Source: JBJMLO01 sp045805265
GTDB taxonomy: Bacteria; Actinomycetota; UBA4738; JACQTL01
Direction of reading: 5' to 3'
Assembly: GCA_045805265.1 (NCBI GenBank)
Contig: JBJMLO010000013.1
Span: 496,001 to 560,000, forward strand
Length of the DNA stretch: 64,000 nt
The translations under genes were made by a program, and so were the position numbers. The notes under the pieces were generated by a model. The model saw only the letters and a program-made list of their open reading frames with translations, made no database searches and was not told the DNA's origin. Each line of letters begins with the position of its first letter. Position 1 is the first letter of the stretch. Of this stretch, positions 18,151 through 26,153 are shown piece after piece.

Positions 18151-18950
18151 GGCCCTGCCGCTCCTGAAGGTCTCGTCGACCGATCGGGGGCGGAGCCGTC
18201 GAGCCCGAAATAGGCCGCCTCGATCTGGGCTCCAGTGAACTCCGACGGCGAGCCGACGAGCGTCGTGCGTCCCTCGAGCAGGCACTGGATCCGCGACGCC
18301 ACGGCCAGGGCCTGTCCGACGTCCTGTTCCACGAGCAGGACCGTCGTCCCGGCCGCGAGCAGGTCGGGGAGGAGGGCATAGATCCGGCGAACCACCGCCG
18401 GGGAGAGACCCAGTGAGAGCTCGTCCAGCAGCAGGATCCGGGGGTTCGCCACCAACGCTCGCGAGATGGCCACCGCCTGCTGCTCTCCGCCCGAGAGCTG
18501 CCACGCGGCCTGCCGCCGCCGAGAAGGCATCCACCGGAACAGCTCGAAGACCCGTTCCATGTTCCAGGGGCCCGGGCGGGCGTGGTACGTGCCGACCAGG
18601 ATGTTCTCCTCGAGGGAGAGCGACCCGAACAGCCTTCGGCCCTCCGGGACCAGCGCGATGCCCTGCGCCAGCCGGCGCTCCGGTCGTTCCCGCGTGACGT
18701 CCGTCCCGTCCAGCACCACGGAACCCGCCGCGGGCGTGTGCAACCCCGCCAGCGTCCGGAGCAGCGTGGACTTGCCCGCGCCGTTGGCGCCGATGATCGC
18801 GTACGCCTGGCCCGTCTGAACCTCCAGGCTGACGCCCTGCAGCGCCGGCAGCTGGCCGTGGAGCACGGTGAGGTCACGCGCTTCGAGCACCGGCGTCGCT
18901 TCGGCCGGGACGCCCGGTGCGCCGGCGCGTACCGCCTCGCCCGCGCTCAC
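18147..18950 (-). CDS. livF: ABC transporter ATP-binding protein (LivF class)
   Basis: A 267-residue ATPase subunit with Walker A GANGAGKST, Q-loop region GIALVPEGRRLFGSLS (the VPEGR sequence is typical of LivF), signature LSGGEQQAVAISRAL and Walker B RILLLDEL. All ATP-binding motifs are intact. GTG 18950 overlaps the LivG stop as GTGA. The first 20 residues are a non-conserved extension before the ATPase fold begins at PVLEARDL. Confidence 0.93.
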   Translation of the reverse strand: MSAGEAVRAGAPGVPAEATPVLEARDLTVLHGQLPALQGVSLEVQTGQAYAIIGANGAGKSTLLRTLAGLHTPAAGSVVLDGTDVTRERPERRLAQGIALVPEGRRLFGSLSLEENILVGTYHARPGPWNMERVFELFRWMPSRRRQAAWQLSGGEQQAVAISRALVANPRILLLDELSLGLSPAVVRRIYALLPDLLAAGTTVLLVEQDVGQALAVASRIQCLLEGRTTLVGSPSEFTGAQIEAAYFGLDGSAPDRSTRPSGAAGP

Positions 18951-19723
18951 GGCCCGGGGTCCTGGTCCGATGGGGCCTCGGCGGCTCCCTCCCAGGCCGC
19001 GGCCGGCGTCGTGCCCAGGAACACCTCCCTGACGGTGGGGCTGGCCAGCACGTCGGTGGGCTCGCCGTCTCCGATGATGCGCCCGGCCGCCAGACAGATC
19101 AGCCGCTGCACCGTTCCCAGCAGGGCCCGGACCACGTGTTCCACCCACAGCACCGCGACCCCGGCCTCCAGCGCGTCCCGGACGAGGTCCGCCAGCTGCA
19201 CCATCTCCGGATCGGTCAACCCCCCCGCGACCTCGTCCAGCAGGAGGAGCCGGGGACGCGTCGCCAGCGACCGTGCCAGCTCCAGCCGCTTCCGCTGGAG
19301 GAGGCCGAGGCGCCCGGCGCGGTCGTTGGCGAAGGTCACGAGGGCGGTCCGCTCGACCAGCTCCGCCGCGGCCTGGTACGCGGCGCCCCCGCGGTCACCA
19401 CCCCCCTGCTGCGCGGCCATCAGGACGTTCTCGAACACGGTCATGTCCTCGAACGGCCGCGGGACCTGGTACGTGCGGCCGATCCCCAGCCGGCACCGGA
19501 CCGCCGGGTCGAGGCGCGTCACGCTCGATCCGTCGAACCGGATGTCGCCGGAGTCCGGATGCAGGTCGCCGGTGACGATGCCGAACACGCTCGTCTTGCC
19601 GGCCCCATTCGGCCCGACGATGCCGACCGCGTCGCCCGGCTGGACCGCGAACGAGAGATCCTCGGCGACGACGACCTGTCCGAACCACTTCGTGAGGTGG
19701 TCGAGCTCCAGCAGCGCTGCCAC
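18947..19723 (-). CDS. livG: ABC transporter ATP-binding protein (LivG class)
   Basis: A 258-residue ATPase subunit with Walker A GPNGAGKTS, the Q-loop segment GIGRTYQVPRPFEDMTV and Walker B RLLLLDEVAGGL. The signature segment is unusual: LGLLQRKRLELARSL, where LivG proteins normally have something like LPYGxQRRLEIARAL, so the glycine of the signature is missing. The LivF partner keeps a perfect signature, so one good composite site would remain. Translation starts at GTG 19723, seven bases after the binding-protein gene ends. Confidence 0.9.
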   Translation of the reverse strand: MAALLELDHLTKWFGQVVVAEDLSFAVQPGDAVGIVGPNGAGKTSVFGIVTGDLHPDSGDIRFDGSSVTRLDPAVRCRLGIGRTYQVPRPFEDMTVFENVLMAAQQGGGDRGGAAYQAAAELVERTALVTFANDRAGRLGLLQRKRLELARSLATRPRLLLLDEVAGGLTDPEMVQLADLVRDALEAGVAVLWVEHVVRALLGTVQRLICLAAGRIIGDGEPTDVLASPTVREVFLGTTPAAAWEGAAEAPSDQDPGP

Positions 19724-19729
19724 CGGCGA

Positions 19730-21064
19730 TCAGCCGTTCGTTGGCTGGAGCGTCCCGCCGATCTCGACGTTGGGGTTGAGACTGTTGTCCACGACCACCA
19801 TCTCGAAGGGGAAGTCCTTCCCCCGCTGCCATTGAACCCCCACCGGCGGCATGATCGCCACTCCGGGCACGGGTCCCTTGGCGAACTCGAGCCGACCCGA
19901 CATGCCGGCGTAGCTCATGGTGCGGAGCTTCGCGGCGACCTCTTCGTGGTCGTGGGGATCGCTCACCGCGGTGAGCGCCTGCTGGGCCACCTCGAACAGC
20001 GAATATGTGGATCCGAGCGTCTGCAGCCACTGCTTCCCCGTGGCGCTCTGGAAGGCGTCGGCCAGGTCCTTCGCCGACTCGCCGGTGAGCGAGGACGTGT
20101 ACGGCATGTAGGGACCCCACCAGGAGTCGGTGGCGATGTTGTTCACGAGATCCCCGAGCGCCTCGGTGTCCGCCGGGAACAGGAGCACCTTGGCCACCGT
20201 CGCGAGCTTCGGCTTGAACCCCTGCTGGGCCGCCTGCTTCCAGAACGTGTTGAAATCAGGGGGCAGCGGCGCGTTGATGAAGACCTCGCAATGCTTGGCC
20301 TTGAACTGCGAGATCATCGAGCTGAAGTCCGTCGTTCCGTCCGGGTAGGCACCCCCGTCGACGAACTGGTATCCGGCCTTGTCGATGATGTCGGGCCAGG
20401 CGCTCCGGAAGGCGTTGCCGTCGTCGTCGTTGGGGAACATCCCCGCGATGACCTTGTCGGTCGGCACCGCGTTCCACATCGGGACGAAGCAGCCGCCGAA
20501 CTCACCGACCCCGAAGAAGAACATCGTCGTGTACTTGAACGGCTTGGGGTTCTTGGGATCGGCCTGCCGAGCGAAGTACCACGCCTCCCATGGCACCACG
20601 GTCGACACGCAGGGGATGCCATTCGACTCGCAGATCTCGGCGACGGGGTTCGTCGTCTCCGGGGTGGAGGTGGTCACGATGAGATCGGCGTGGTTCTGCA
20701 GGACCAGCTCCCGGGCGACCTGCGACGCGCGGTTGGGGTCGGACTGGCTGTCCTTGACCACGATGTCGACCGAGAAAGACTTGCTGCCGACCTTGAACCC
20801 CTTCGAGTACTGCGACGTGTTGCGGATGCGATCGACCACGAAGCTGTCACCCGAGGCAAACCCCGCCAGGGCTCCCGTCTGCGGCGTGACCATGCCGATC
20901 GTGATCTTGCCGGCATTCGATGACCCGGTACCTTTGATCGAGGAGCACGCGGCGAGGATCCCGCCCGCGCCGAGGCCGAGCGCGCCGAGGCCCGCTCCCT
21001 TCAGGAACGTTCGACGGCTGAGCAGCTCGTCGAACAGCGAACCGGAACGCTCGTTCTCACCCAT
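19730..21064 (-). CDS. Periplasmic-type binding protein of the aromatic-acid ABC transporter; Tat lipoprotein
   Basis: A 444-residue type I solute-binding protein (Leu/Ile/Val-receptor-like fold). Its N terminus has a twin-arginine motif SRRTFLKGAG, a hydrophobic run and a lipobox ILAAC, so it is exported folded through Tat and lipid-anchored. The fold starts GKITIGMVTPQTGALAGFA and contains VTTSTPETTNPVAEICESNGIP. First gene of the transporter-pca transcript, with a clear promoter and operator upstream. In this setting the ligand is most likely an aromatic acid; amino acids cannot be excluded. AAGGGGG precedes ATG 21064. Confidence 0.88.
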   Translation of the reverse strand: MGENERSGSLFDELLSRRTFLKGAGLGALGLGAGGILAACSSIKGTGSSNAGKITIGMVTPQTGALAGFASGDSFVVDRIRNTSQYSKGFKVGSKSFSVDIVVKDSQSDPNRASQVARELVLQNHADLIVTTSTPETTNPVAEICESNGIPCVSTVVPWEAWYFARQADPKNPKPFKYTTMFFFGVGEFGGCFVPMWNAVPTDKVIAGMFPNDDDGNAFRSAWPDIIDKAGYQFVDGGAYPDGTTDFSSMISQFKAKHCEVFINAPLPPDFNTFWKQAAQQGFKPKLATVAKVLLFPADTEALGDLVNNIATDSWWGPYMPYTSSLTGESAKDLADAFQSATGKQWLQTLGSTYSLFEVAQQALTAVSDPHDHEEVAAKLRTMSYAGMSGRLEFAKGPVPGVAIMPPVGVQWQRGKDFPFEMVVVDNSLNPNVEIGGTLQPTNG

Positions 21065-21093
21065 CCCGACCCCCTTGCCGGACCGTCCCCGGT

Positions 21094-21110
21094 TGTGCGC
21101 AGAGCGCACA
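21094..21110. promoter_or_regulatory. Perfect 17-base palindrome in the leader of the transporter-pca operon
   Basis: TGTGCGC-AGA-GCGCACA, seven-base arms with a three-base centre. It lies between the -10 box (21130-21135) and the ATG at 21064, so it would be transcribed near the start of the leader. A regulator bound here would block transcription. It could instead form an RNA hairpin. Confidence 0.55.
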
Positions 21111-21112
21111 CA

Positions 21113-21128
21113 GTTCGCATTGCGTCAC
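21113..21128. promoter_or_regulatory. PcaR-box-like sequence overlapping the transporter-pca promoter
   Basis: GTTCGCATTGCGTCAC abuts the -10 box. It resembles the 15-base PcaR/PobR-type site as I recall it (GTTCGATAATCGCAC), with one extra base near the end, and contains the symmetric core CGC-ATT-GCG. The IclR-family regulator encoded next door is the obvious candidate to bind it. Confidence 0.45.
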
Positions 21129-21129
21129 A

Positions 21130-21159
21130 ACTGTAGAAACGGCCGGACGCGCTTGTCAA
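21130..21159 (-). promoter_or_regulatory. Sigma70-type promoter of the transporter-pca operon
   Basis: Read on the minus strand: TTGACA (21159-21154), 18-base spacer, TACAGT (21135-21130). The -35 is a perfect consensus. The leader to ATG 21064 is about 60 bases and holds the palindrome at 21094. It lies in the 149-base gap after the IclR gene, so the operon has its own promoter. Confidence 0.65.
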
Positions 21160-21213
21160 ACCGGGGAATCGCTCGGGTCGGGGCCAGTCACGCGATGCGT
21201 GGGGGCCTCGCGG

Positions 21214-22086
21214 TCAGGCGGTGGATCGAACCGGGCCCCTCCCAGCTCCGGTCGGGACGACGACCGGCTCGCGGAGGCCGAGCGCACGGAGGTCGGCCTC
21301 GATCTCGCCGACCGCCCGGCGCAGCTCCGGAAGGATCCGTTGCTCCATGTCCTCCACGCTGACGCGGCTCGCGTACGCGGAGATGTTCGCGCCGGCGATC
21401 GCGGCCCCAGACGCGTCCCGGATGGGCACGGCGATCGAGCGGAGGCCGTCCTCGAGCTCTTGATCGGCGAGCGCGAACCCCCGATCGCGAACCTCAGCCA
21501 GAACCGTCCGGAAGCGCGTCTTGTTGACGACCGTGCGGCTCGTCAACCGGTCGAACCGCATCCCGGCGAGGCGGCGCCGCAGGTCCTCGGGCGGGAGGTT
21601 CGCCAGGAGCACGCGCCCCTTCGAGCTGGCGTACACGGGAAAGCGGGTCCCCACAGGGACCGCCACGACCAGGATCCCGGGCCCCCGGACGCGCATGATG
21701 TCCACGACATGGTCGCCGTCGAGGACGGCGATCGACGAGGACTCGCGGACCTTCTCCACCAGCGCCTCCAGATGGGGCTGGGCGATCTCGGGGAGCGTCA
21801 TGCTCGACAGGTATGCGTAGCCGAGCTCGAGCACGCGCGGCCGCAGCGAGAACTCGCGGCCGTTCGACGCCACGTAGCCGAGGTCGACGAGCGTCAGCAG
21901 GAACCGCCGCGCCGCGGCCCGCGTGATCCCGGCCTCCTTCGCCACCTCGGTGAGCGTGAGCCGGGGGCGCTCGGCGCTGAAGGCGCGCATCACGGCGAGG
22001 CCACGGTCGAGCGACTGCACGAAGACGCCGCGCCGGGGCGCGCCGATGGTCACACCGGTGGCCACGGGACCTCGCGCGGTCCGCAC
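21214..22086 (-). CDS. IclR-family regulator, PcaR/PobR-like
   Basis: A 290-residue regulator. An N-terminal winged helix (about 22-85: FVQSLDRGLAVMRAFSA, TLTEVAKEAGITRAAARR, DLGYVASNGREFSLRP) is followed by an effector domain with YLSSMTLPEIAQPHLE and VPVGTRFPVYASSKGRVLLA. These blocks are typical of the PcaR/PcaU/PobR branch, which senses beta-ketoadipate, protocatechuate or 4-hydroxybenzoate. It sits exactly between the two arms of the island, divergent from ald-pobA and upstream of the transporter-pca genes. The start is uncertain: GTG 22086 has no obvious ribosome site; GTG 22053 is possible. Which aromatic it senses is unknown. Confidence 0.88.
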   Translation of the reverse strand: MRTARGPVATGVTIGAPRRGVFVQSLDRGLAVMRAFSAERPRLTLTEVAKEAGITRAAARRFLLTLVDLGYVASNGREFSLRPRVLELGYAYLSSMTLPEIAQPHLEALVEKVRESSSIAVLDGDHVVDIMRVRGPGILVVAVPVGTRFPVYASSKGRVLLANLPPEDLRRRLAGMRFDRLTSRTVVNKTRFRTVLAEVRDRGFALADQELEDGLRSIAVPIRDASGAAIAGANISAYASRVSVEDMEQRILPELRRAVGEIEADLRALGLREPVVVPTGAGRGPVRSTA

Positions 22087-22109
22087 CGGCGGACGGAGCG
22101 GTCGACGGT

Positions 22110-22139
22110 TTGACAGGTCCGCCGCACCGTGGGCACAGT
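22110..22139 (+). promoter_or_regulatory. Sigma70-type promoter of the ald-pobA operon
   Basis: TTGACA (22110-22115), 18-base spacer, CACAGT (22134-22139). The spacing and -10 type copy the transporter-pca promoter on the other side of the regulator gene, which supports joint control. Confidence 0.5.
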
Positions 22140-22141
22140 CC

Positions 22142-22156
22142 GTTCGTTCACCGCAC
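22142..22156. promoter_or_regulatory. PcaR-box-like sequence at the ald-pobA promoter
   Basis: GTTCGTTCACCGCAC starts two bases after the -10 box. It matches 12 of 15 positions of the PcaR site as I recall it (GTTCGATAATCGCAC), including both outer GTTCG and CGCAC halves. It would cover the transcription start. Confidence 0.45.
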
Positions 22157-22230
22157 TATGTTCTCATGGCGCACCAAGCGGCGACCGGAGAGGGTTCCCG
22201 CCAGGCCGGGACGAGGGAAGGAGCGCATCG

Positions 22231-23691
22231 ATGAGTCTTCTCGATCAGGCGACGTGGACGGGACGGCTCTTCGCCGGCGGATGGGCGCCCGGGACCGACG
22301 GGGAGATCCCCGTCGTCGAACCGGCCACCGGCGAGGAGCTCGGGCGGGTCGGTCGCGCGGGCCCCACCGACGTCGCGAGGGCGGCCGCCCGGGCCGTCGA
22401 GGCCCAGCGGAGCTGGGGCGGCGCGATGTACCAGGATCGGGCGGCAGCTCTGCGACGGGCCGGTGACCTCTTCACCGAGCACGGCGATGAGATCCAGGAC
22501 TGGATCGTCAGAGAGACGGGCGCGATCCCGCCGAAGGCGCAGCTCGAGACGTGGTTCGCCGCGAGCACCTGCCACGAGGCCGCAGGGCTCCCGTCCATGC
22601 CCTACGGCGAGCTGCTTCGCTCCCGCGACCCGGTGCTCTCGATGTCGCGGCGCCTGCCGGTGGGAGTGGTGGGTGTCATCTCCCCGTTCAACTTCCCGCT
22701 GATCCTGTCGATCCGGTCGGTCGCGCCGGCGCTGGCGCTCGGCAACGCGGTCGTGCTGAAACCCGATCCCCGGACCGCGGTCAGCGGCGGCGTCGTGCTG
22801 GCGCGCATCTTCGAGGAGGCCGGCCTGCCGGAGGGACTGTTCTCGGTGCTCCCGGGCGGGGCGGAGACGGGCGAGGCGCTGGTGACCGACCCGTCCGTGG
22901 CGATGGTCTCGTTCACCGGCTCGACGAGGGCCGGCCGGGCCGTGGCGGCCCTCGGGGGGCAGCACCTGAAGCGGGTCCACCTCGAGCTCGGCGGAAACTC
23001 CGCGCTCGTCGTCCTCGACGACGTCGACGTGGAGAAGGCGGTGTCCGTCGGTGCCTTCGGCTCGTTCATGCATCAAGGCCAGATCTGCATGACGACCGGC
23101 CGCCATCTGATCCACCGCGGGATCGCCGAGGAGTACACGGCCACCCTCGCGGCCCACGCCGACCACACGCCGGTCGGCAACCCCGCCACGGAACAGGTCG
23201 GGCTCGGCCCGATCATCGACGAGGGCCAGCGCGACCGCGTCCACGAGATCGTGACGAAGAGCGTCGACGCGGGAGCACGGCTCGCCGCCGGCGGCACGTA
23301 CGAGGGGCTGTTCTACCGCCCCACCGTCCTGGCGGAGGTGCCCACCGACGCGCCGGCCTTCACCGAGGAGATCTTCGGACCGGTGGCGCCGATCGTGTCA
23401 TTCGACTCCGTCGACGAGGCCGTGAAGCTCGCGGGCGAGAGCGACTACGGGCTGTCCCTCGGCATCCTCACCCGCGACGTCATGCGCGGGCTGGAGATCG
23501 CCGACAGGATCCCGTCCGGCATCGTCCACATCAACGACCAAACCGTGGGGGACGAGGTCGTGAACCCCTTCGGCGGCGTCAAGTCGTCCGGTCCGGGAGC
23601 GCGACTGGGGGGTGTCCAGGCGAACATCGACGCGTTCACCCAGATCCAGTGGGTGACCATGCGGGGCGACCTTCCCGACTACCCCTTCTGA
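22231..23691 (+). CDS. Aromatic (benzaldehyde-type) aldehyde dehydrogenase
   Basis: A 486-residue NAD(P)-dependent aldehyde dehydrogenase. The catalytic cysteine is Cys286 (GQICMTT) and the general base Glu252 (HLELGGN). The cofactor and fold blocks SPFNFPLILSIRSVAPALA and FTGSTRAGR are present. The HQGQICMTTGRH block and overall style match the benzaldehyde dehydrogenase branch, which oxidises benzaldehyde, 4-hydroxybenzaldehyde or vanillin to the acid. AAGGAG precedes ATG 22231. It lies 16 bases before pobA, so it probably feeds 4-hydroxybenzoate to PobA (inference). Confidence 0.9.
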   Translation: MSLLDQATWTGRLFAGGWAPGTDGEIPVVEPATGEELGRVGRAGPTDVARAAARAVEAQRSWGGAMYQDRAAALRRAGDLFTEHGDEIQDWIVRETGAIPPKAQLETWFAASTCHEAAGLPSMPYGELLRSRDPVLSMSRRLPVGVVGVISPFNFPLILSIRSVAPALALGNAVVLKPDPRTAVSGGVVLARIFEEAGLPEGLFSVLPGGAETGEALVTDPSVAMVSFTGSTRAGRAVAALGGQHLKRVHLELGGNSALVVLDDVDVEKAVSVGAFGSFMHQGQICMTTGRHLIHRGIAEEYTATLAAHADHTPVGNPATEQVGLGPIIDEGQRDRVHEIVTKSVDAGARLAAGGTYEGLFYRPTVLAEVPTDAPAFTEEIFGPVAPIVSFDSVDEAVKLAGESDYGLSLGILTRDVMRGLEIADRIPSGIVHINDQTVGDEVVNPFGGVKSSGPGARLGGVQANIDAFTQIQWVTMRGDLPDYPF

Positions 23692-23707
23692 ACGCGACGC
23701 GGCAGGG

Positions 23708-24904
23708 ATGCGCACCCAGGTCGGGATCGTCGGCGCGGGCCCGGCGGGCCTGGTGCTCTCGCACCTCCTGGCCCGCGACGGCGTCGAGTCGGTCGTGCTC
23801 GAGGCGAGGAGCCGCGAGCATGTCGAGCAACGCGTCCGGGCCGGCGTCCTGGAACAGGGAACGGTGGAGTTGCTCCGGGACTCGGGGCTCGCCGAGAGGC
23901 TCGACCGCGAGGGCATCGTCCACCGCGGCATCGAGATCCGGTTCGACGGCAGGCGGCATCGGATCGCGCTCGCCGATCTGACCGGTCGCAGCATCTGGAT
24001 CTACGGCCAGCAGGAGCTTGTGAAGGACCTCATCGCCACGCGGCTCGGGTCCGGCGGCCCGATCGCGTTCGACGTCGAGGACGTCCGGCTCGAGGGGATC
24101 GACTCGTCGTCGCCCTCCATCCGGTACCGCACCGGCGGCGCCGAGCAGCGGCTCGACTGCGACTGGATCGCCGGGTGCGACGGCTTCCACGGGGTCAGCC
24201 GGGGCGCGGTTCCGGCAGGCGTCCTCCGGGAGCTCCACTACGAGTTCCCGTTCGCGTGGCTCGGGGTCCTGGCCTCGGTTGCCCCGTCCACCGAGGAGCT
24301 GATCTACGCGAGGCACGATCGGGGGTTCGCCCTGCACAGCCTGCGCTCCCCCGAGATCAGCCGGCTCTACCTGCAGGTCGACCCCGACGAGGACCTCTCG
24401 GCGTGGCCGGACGACCGCATCTGGGAGGAGCTCCGCCTCCGTCTCGGGACCGACGACGGCTGGGAGCTCGCGGACGGCCCGATCGTCGAGAAGGGCATCG
24501 CCGCGATGCGCAGCTTCGTGGTCGAACCCATGCAGTACGGGCGCCTGTTCCTGGCGGGCGATTCCGCCCACATCGTGCCCGCCACCGGGGCGAAGGGCCT
24601 CAATCTGGCGGTGGCGGACGTTCGCGTCCTCGCGAGGGGGCTCGTGGCGTGGTACCGGCGGCGGTCCACGGAAGGGCTGGACGGGTACACCGAACGGTGC
24701 CTCCGTCGAGTGTGGCGCGTGCAGGACTTCTCCATCTGGTTGAGCTCGATGCTCCACAGGTATCCCGACCACGACGAGTTCCAACGGAACGTCCAGCGGG
24801 CCCGGCTCGACTGGGTGACGAGCGCGGAGTCGGCAGCCCGAAGCCTCGCGGAGAACTACGTGGGGCTGCCATTCGACCTGGAGACAGGGGTGATGCGCAC
24901 ATGA
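23708..24904 (+). CDS. pobA: 4-hydroxybenzoate 3-monooxygenase
   Basis: A 398-residue FAD monooxygenase that converts 4-hydroxybenzoate to protocatechuate. The N-terminal FAD fold GIVGAGPAGLVLSHLL, the RAGVLEQGTVELLR helix and the second FAD motif LAGDSAHIVPATGAKGLN (about 280-297) are all typical of PobA, and the length matches the Pseudomonas enzyme. The segment that sets coenzyme preference reads IYGQQELVKDL here, unlike the VYGQTEVTRDL I recall for NADPH-specific PobA, so NADH use is possible. The stop overlaps the next gene as ATGA. Its product is the substrate of PcaHG encoded on the opposite arm. Confidence 0.94.
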   Translation: MRTQVGIVGAGPAGLVLSHLLARDGVESVVLEARSREHVEQRVRAGVLEQGTVELLRDSGLAERLDREGIVHRGIEIRFDGRRHRIALADLTGRSIWIYGQQELVKDLIATRLGSGGPIAFDVEDVRLEGIDSSSPSIRYRTGGAEQRLDCDWIAGCDGFHGVSRGAVPAGVLRELHYEFPFAWLGVLASVAPSTEELIYARHDRGFALHSLRSPEISRLYLQVDPDEDLSAWPDDRIWEELRLRLGTDDGWELADGPIVEKGIAAMRSFVVEPMQYGRLFLAGDSAHIVPATGAKGLNLAVADVRVLARGLVAWYRRRSTEGLDGYTERCLRRVWRVQDFSIWLSSMLHRYPDHDEFQRNVQRARLDWVTSAESAARSLAENYVGLPFDLETGVMRT

Positions 24905-26007
24905 CGACTGCGGAACTGGGATACCGGGCCGAGGTGGTCGGGAGCCTCCTGCGGCCCGACGCGCTGAAGGAGGCGTGGTCCGGTTTCGAGAGCGGCGAGG
25001 TCACCGCGGAGCAACTCGCCCGGGTCCAGGACCGGGCCGGGCGCGAGGCGATCGCCGTCCAGGAGACCGCCGGCCTCGACGTCCTCACCGACGGCGAGGT
25101 CCGGCGGAGGTTCTGGTTTGACCCGCTCACGGCGACGCTCGGGTACGACGAGCACGAATCGGCGCCGGTCCCGTTCACGTCCGGCGGGAAGCGGCCGGAC
25201 GAGGCGCCTCCCCGGCTCCCGGTGGTCACCGAGCGCCTCCGGATCGTCGAGAACCTCCCGCTGCGGGAGTTTGAGTTCGTCCGCGCCAACAGCGCGATTC
25301 CGACGAAGACGACGATCGCCGGCATGACGTACGCGAGCGTGCTGTGGGTTCCCGGCGTGTCCGAGACCGGGGCGTACACCGACCGTGACGAGTACATGGC
25401 GGATGTGATCCGGCTGATGCGCGAGGTCCTGGGCGAGGTGGTCGCCGCCGGAACGAACTACGTCCAGCTGGACTCCCCTCGCTACACCCACATGGTGAGC
25501 GAGGAGGGGCGGGCGAACCTCCGAAAGGTGGGGCTCGACGTCGAGACGTGGCTGGCGGAGATGATCGGCCACGACAACGAACTCATCGACGCCTTCCCCG
25601 GCGTGACGTTCGCCGTGCACCTCTGCCGGGGAAACCACCGAAGCATGTGGTCGGTCGAGGGCGGCTACGACGACATCGCGGAGCAGCTGTTCGGCGGGCT
25701 CCACGTCCGGCGGATCCTGGCCGAGTACGATTCGCCCCGGGCCGGCGACTTCGCGCCGCTGCGTTTCGTGCCGGAGACCACCACGGTCGTGCTGGGCCTG
25801 GTCACTACCAAGGAACCGGAGCTCGAAGACCCGGGGGACCTGAAGCGCCGGATCGACGAGGCGTCGCGGTACGTCCCGCTCGAACGCCTGGCCCTCAGCC
25901 CCCAGTGTGGATTCGCGTCGACGATGCCCGGCAACCTGGTGACCTTCGACGACCAGCGGCGGAAGCTGGACCTCGTCGCGACCGTGGCCCGGGACGTGTG
26001 GGGCTGA
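24901..26007 (+). CDS. MetE-like (cobalamin-independent methionine synthase C-domain) protein
   Basis: A 368-residue single-domain barrel related to the catalytic half of MetE. The zinc ligands are visible: His240 and Cys242 (VHLCRGN) and Cys336 (SPQCGFAS), with VGSLLRP at the N terminus and QLDSPRYTHM in the middle. Full MetE is about 750 residues with two barrels, so this is the short form, whose members include methyltransferases other than methionine synthase. It overlaps pobA as ATGA, implying the same transcript. In an aromatic operon it might take a methyl group from a methoxylated aromatic or supply C1 metabolism, but the substrate is not known. Confidence 0.82.
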   Translation: MTTAELGYRAEVVGSLLRPDALKEAWSGFESGEVTAEQLARVQDRAGREAIAVQETAGLDVLTDGEVRRRFWFDPLTATLGYDEHESAPVPFTSGGKRPDEAPPRLPVVTERLRIVENLPLREFEFVRANSAIPTKTTIAGMTYASVLWVPGVSETGAYTDRDEYMADVIRLMREVLGEVVAAGTNYVQLDSPRYTHMVSEEGRANLRKVGLDVETWLAEMIGHDNELIDAFPGVTFAVHLCRGNHRSMWSVEGGYDDIAEQLFGGLHVRRILAEYDSPRAGDFAPLRFVPETTTVVLGLVTTKEPELEDPGDLKRRIDEASRYVPLERLALSPQCGFASTMPGNLVTFDDQRRKLDLVATVARDVWG

Positions 26008-26153
26008 CGCCGGCGGCCGGTCATCGATCGTGACTACGGCTCTACGACCGCCATGCTCGGCGAGCCTGCCCCTTCGAGGCCCACCCGCAGGACCTGTGTC
26101 GATCCGCTGCCTCGGGGTATGTCGAAAGATGAGGACCACGGAAGGAGGTCTCC

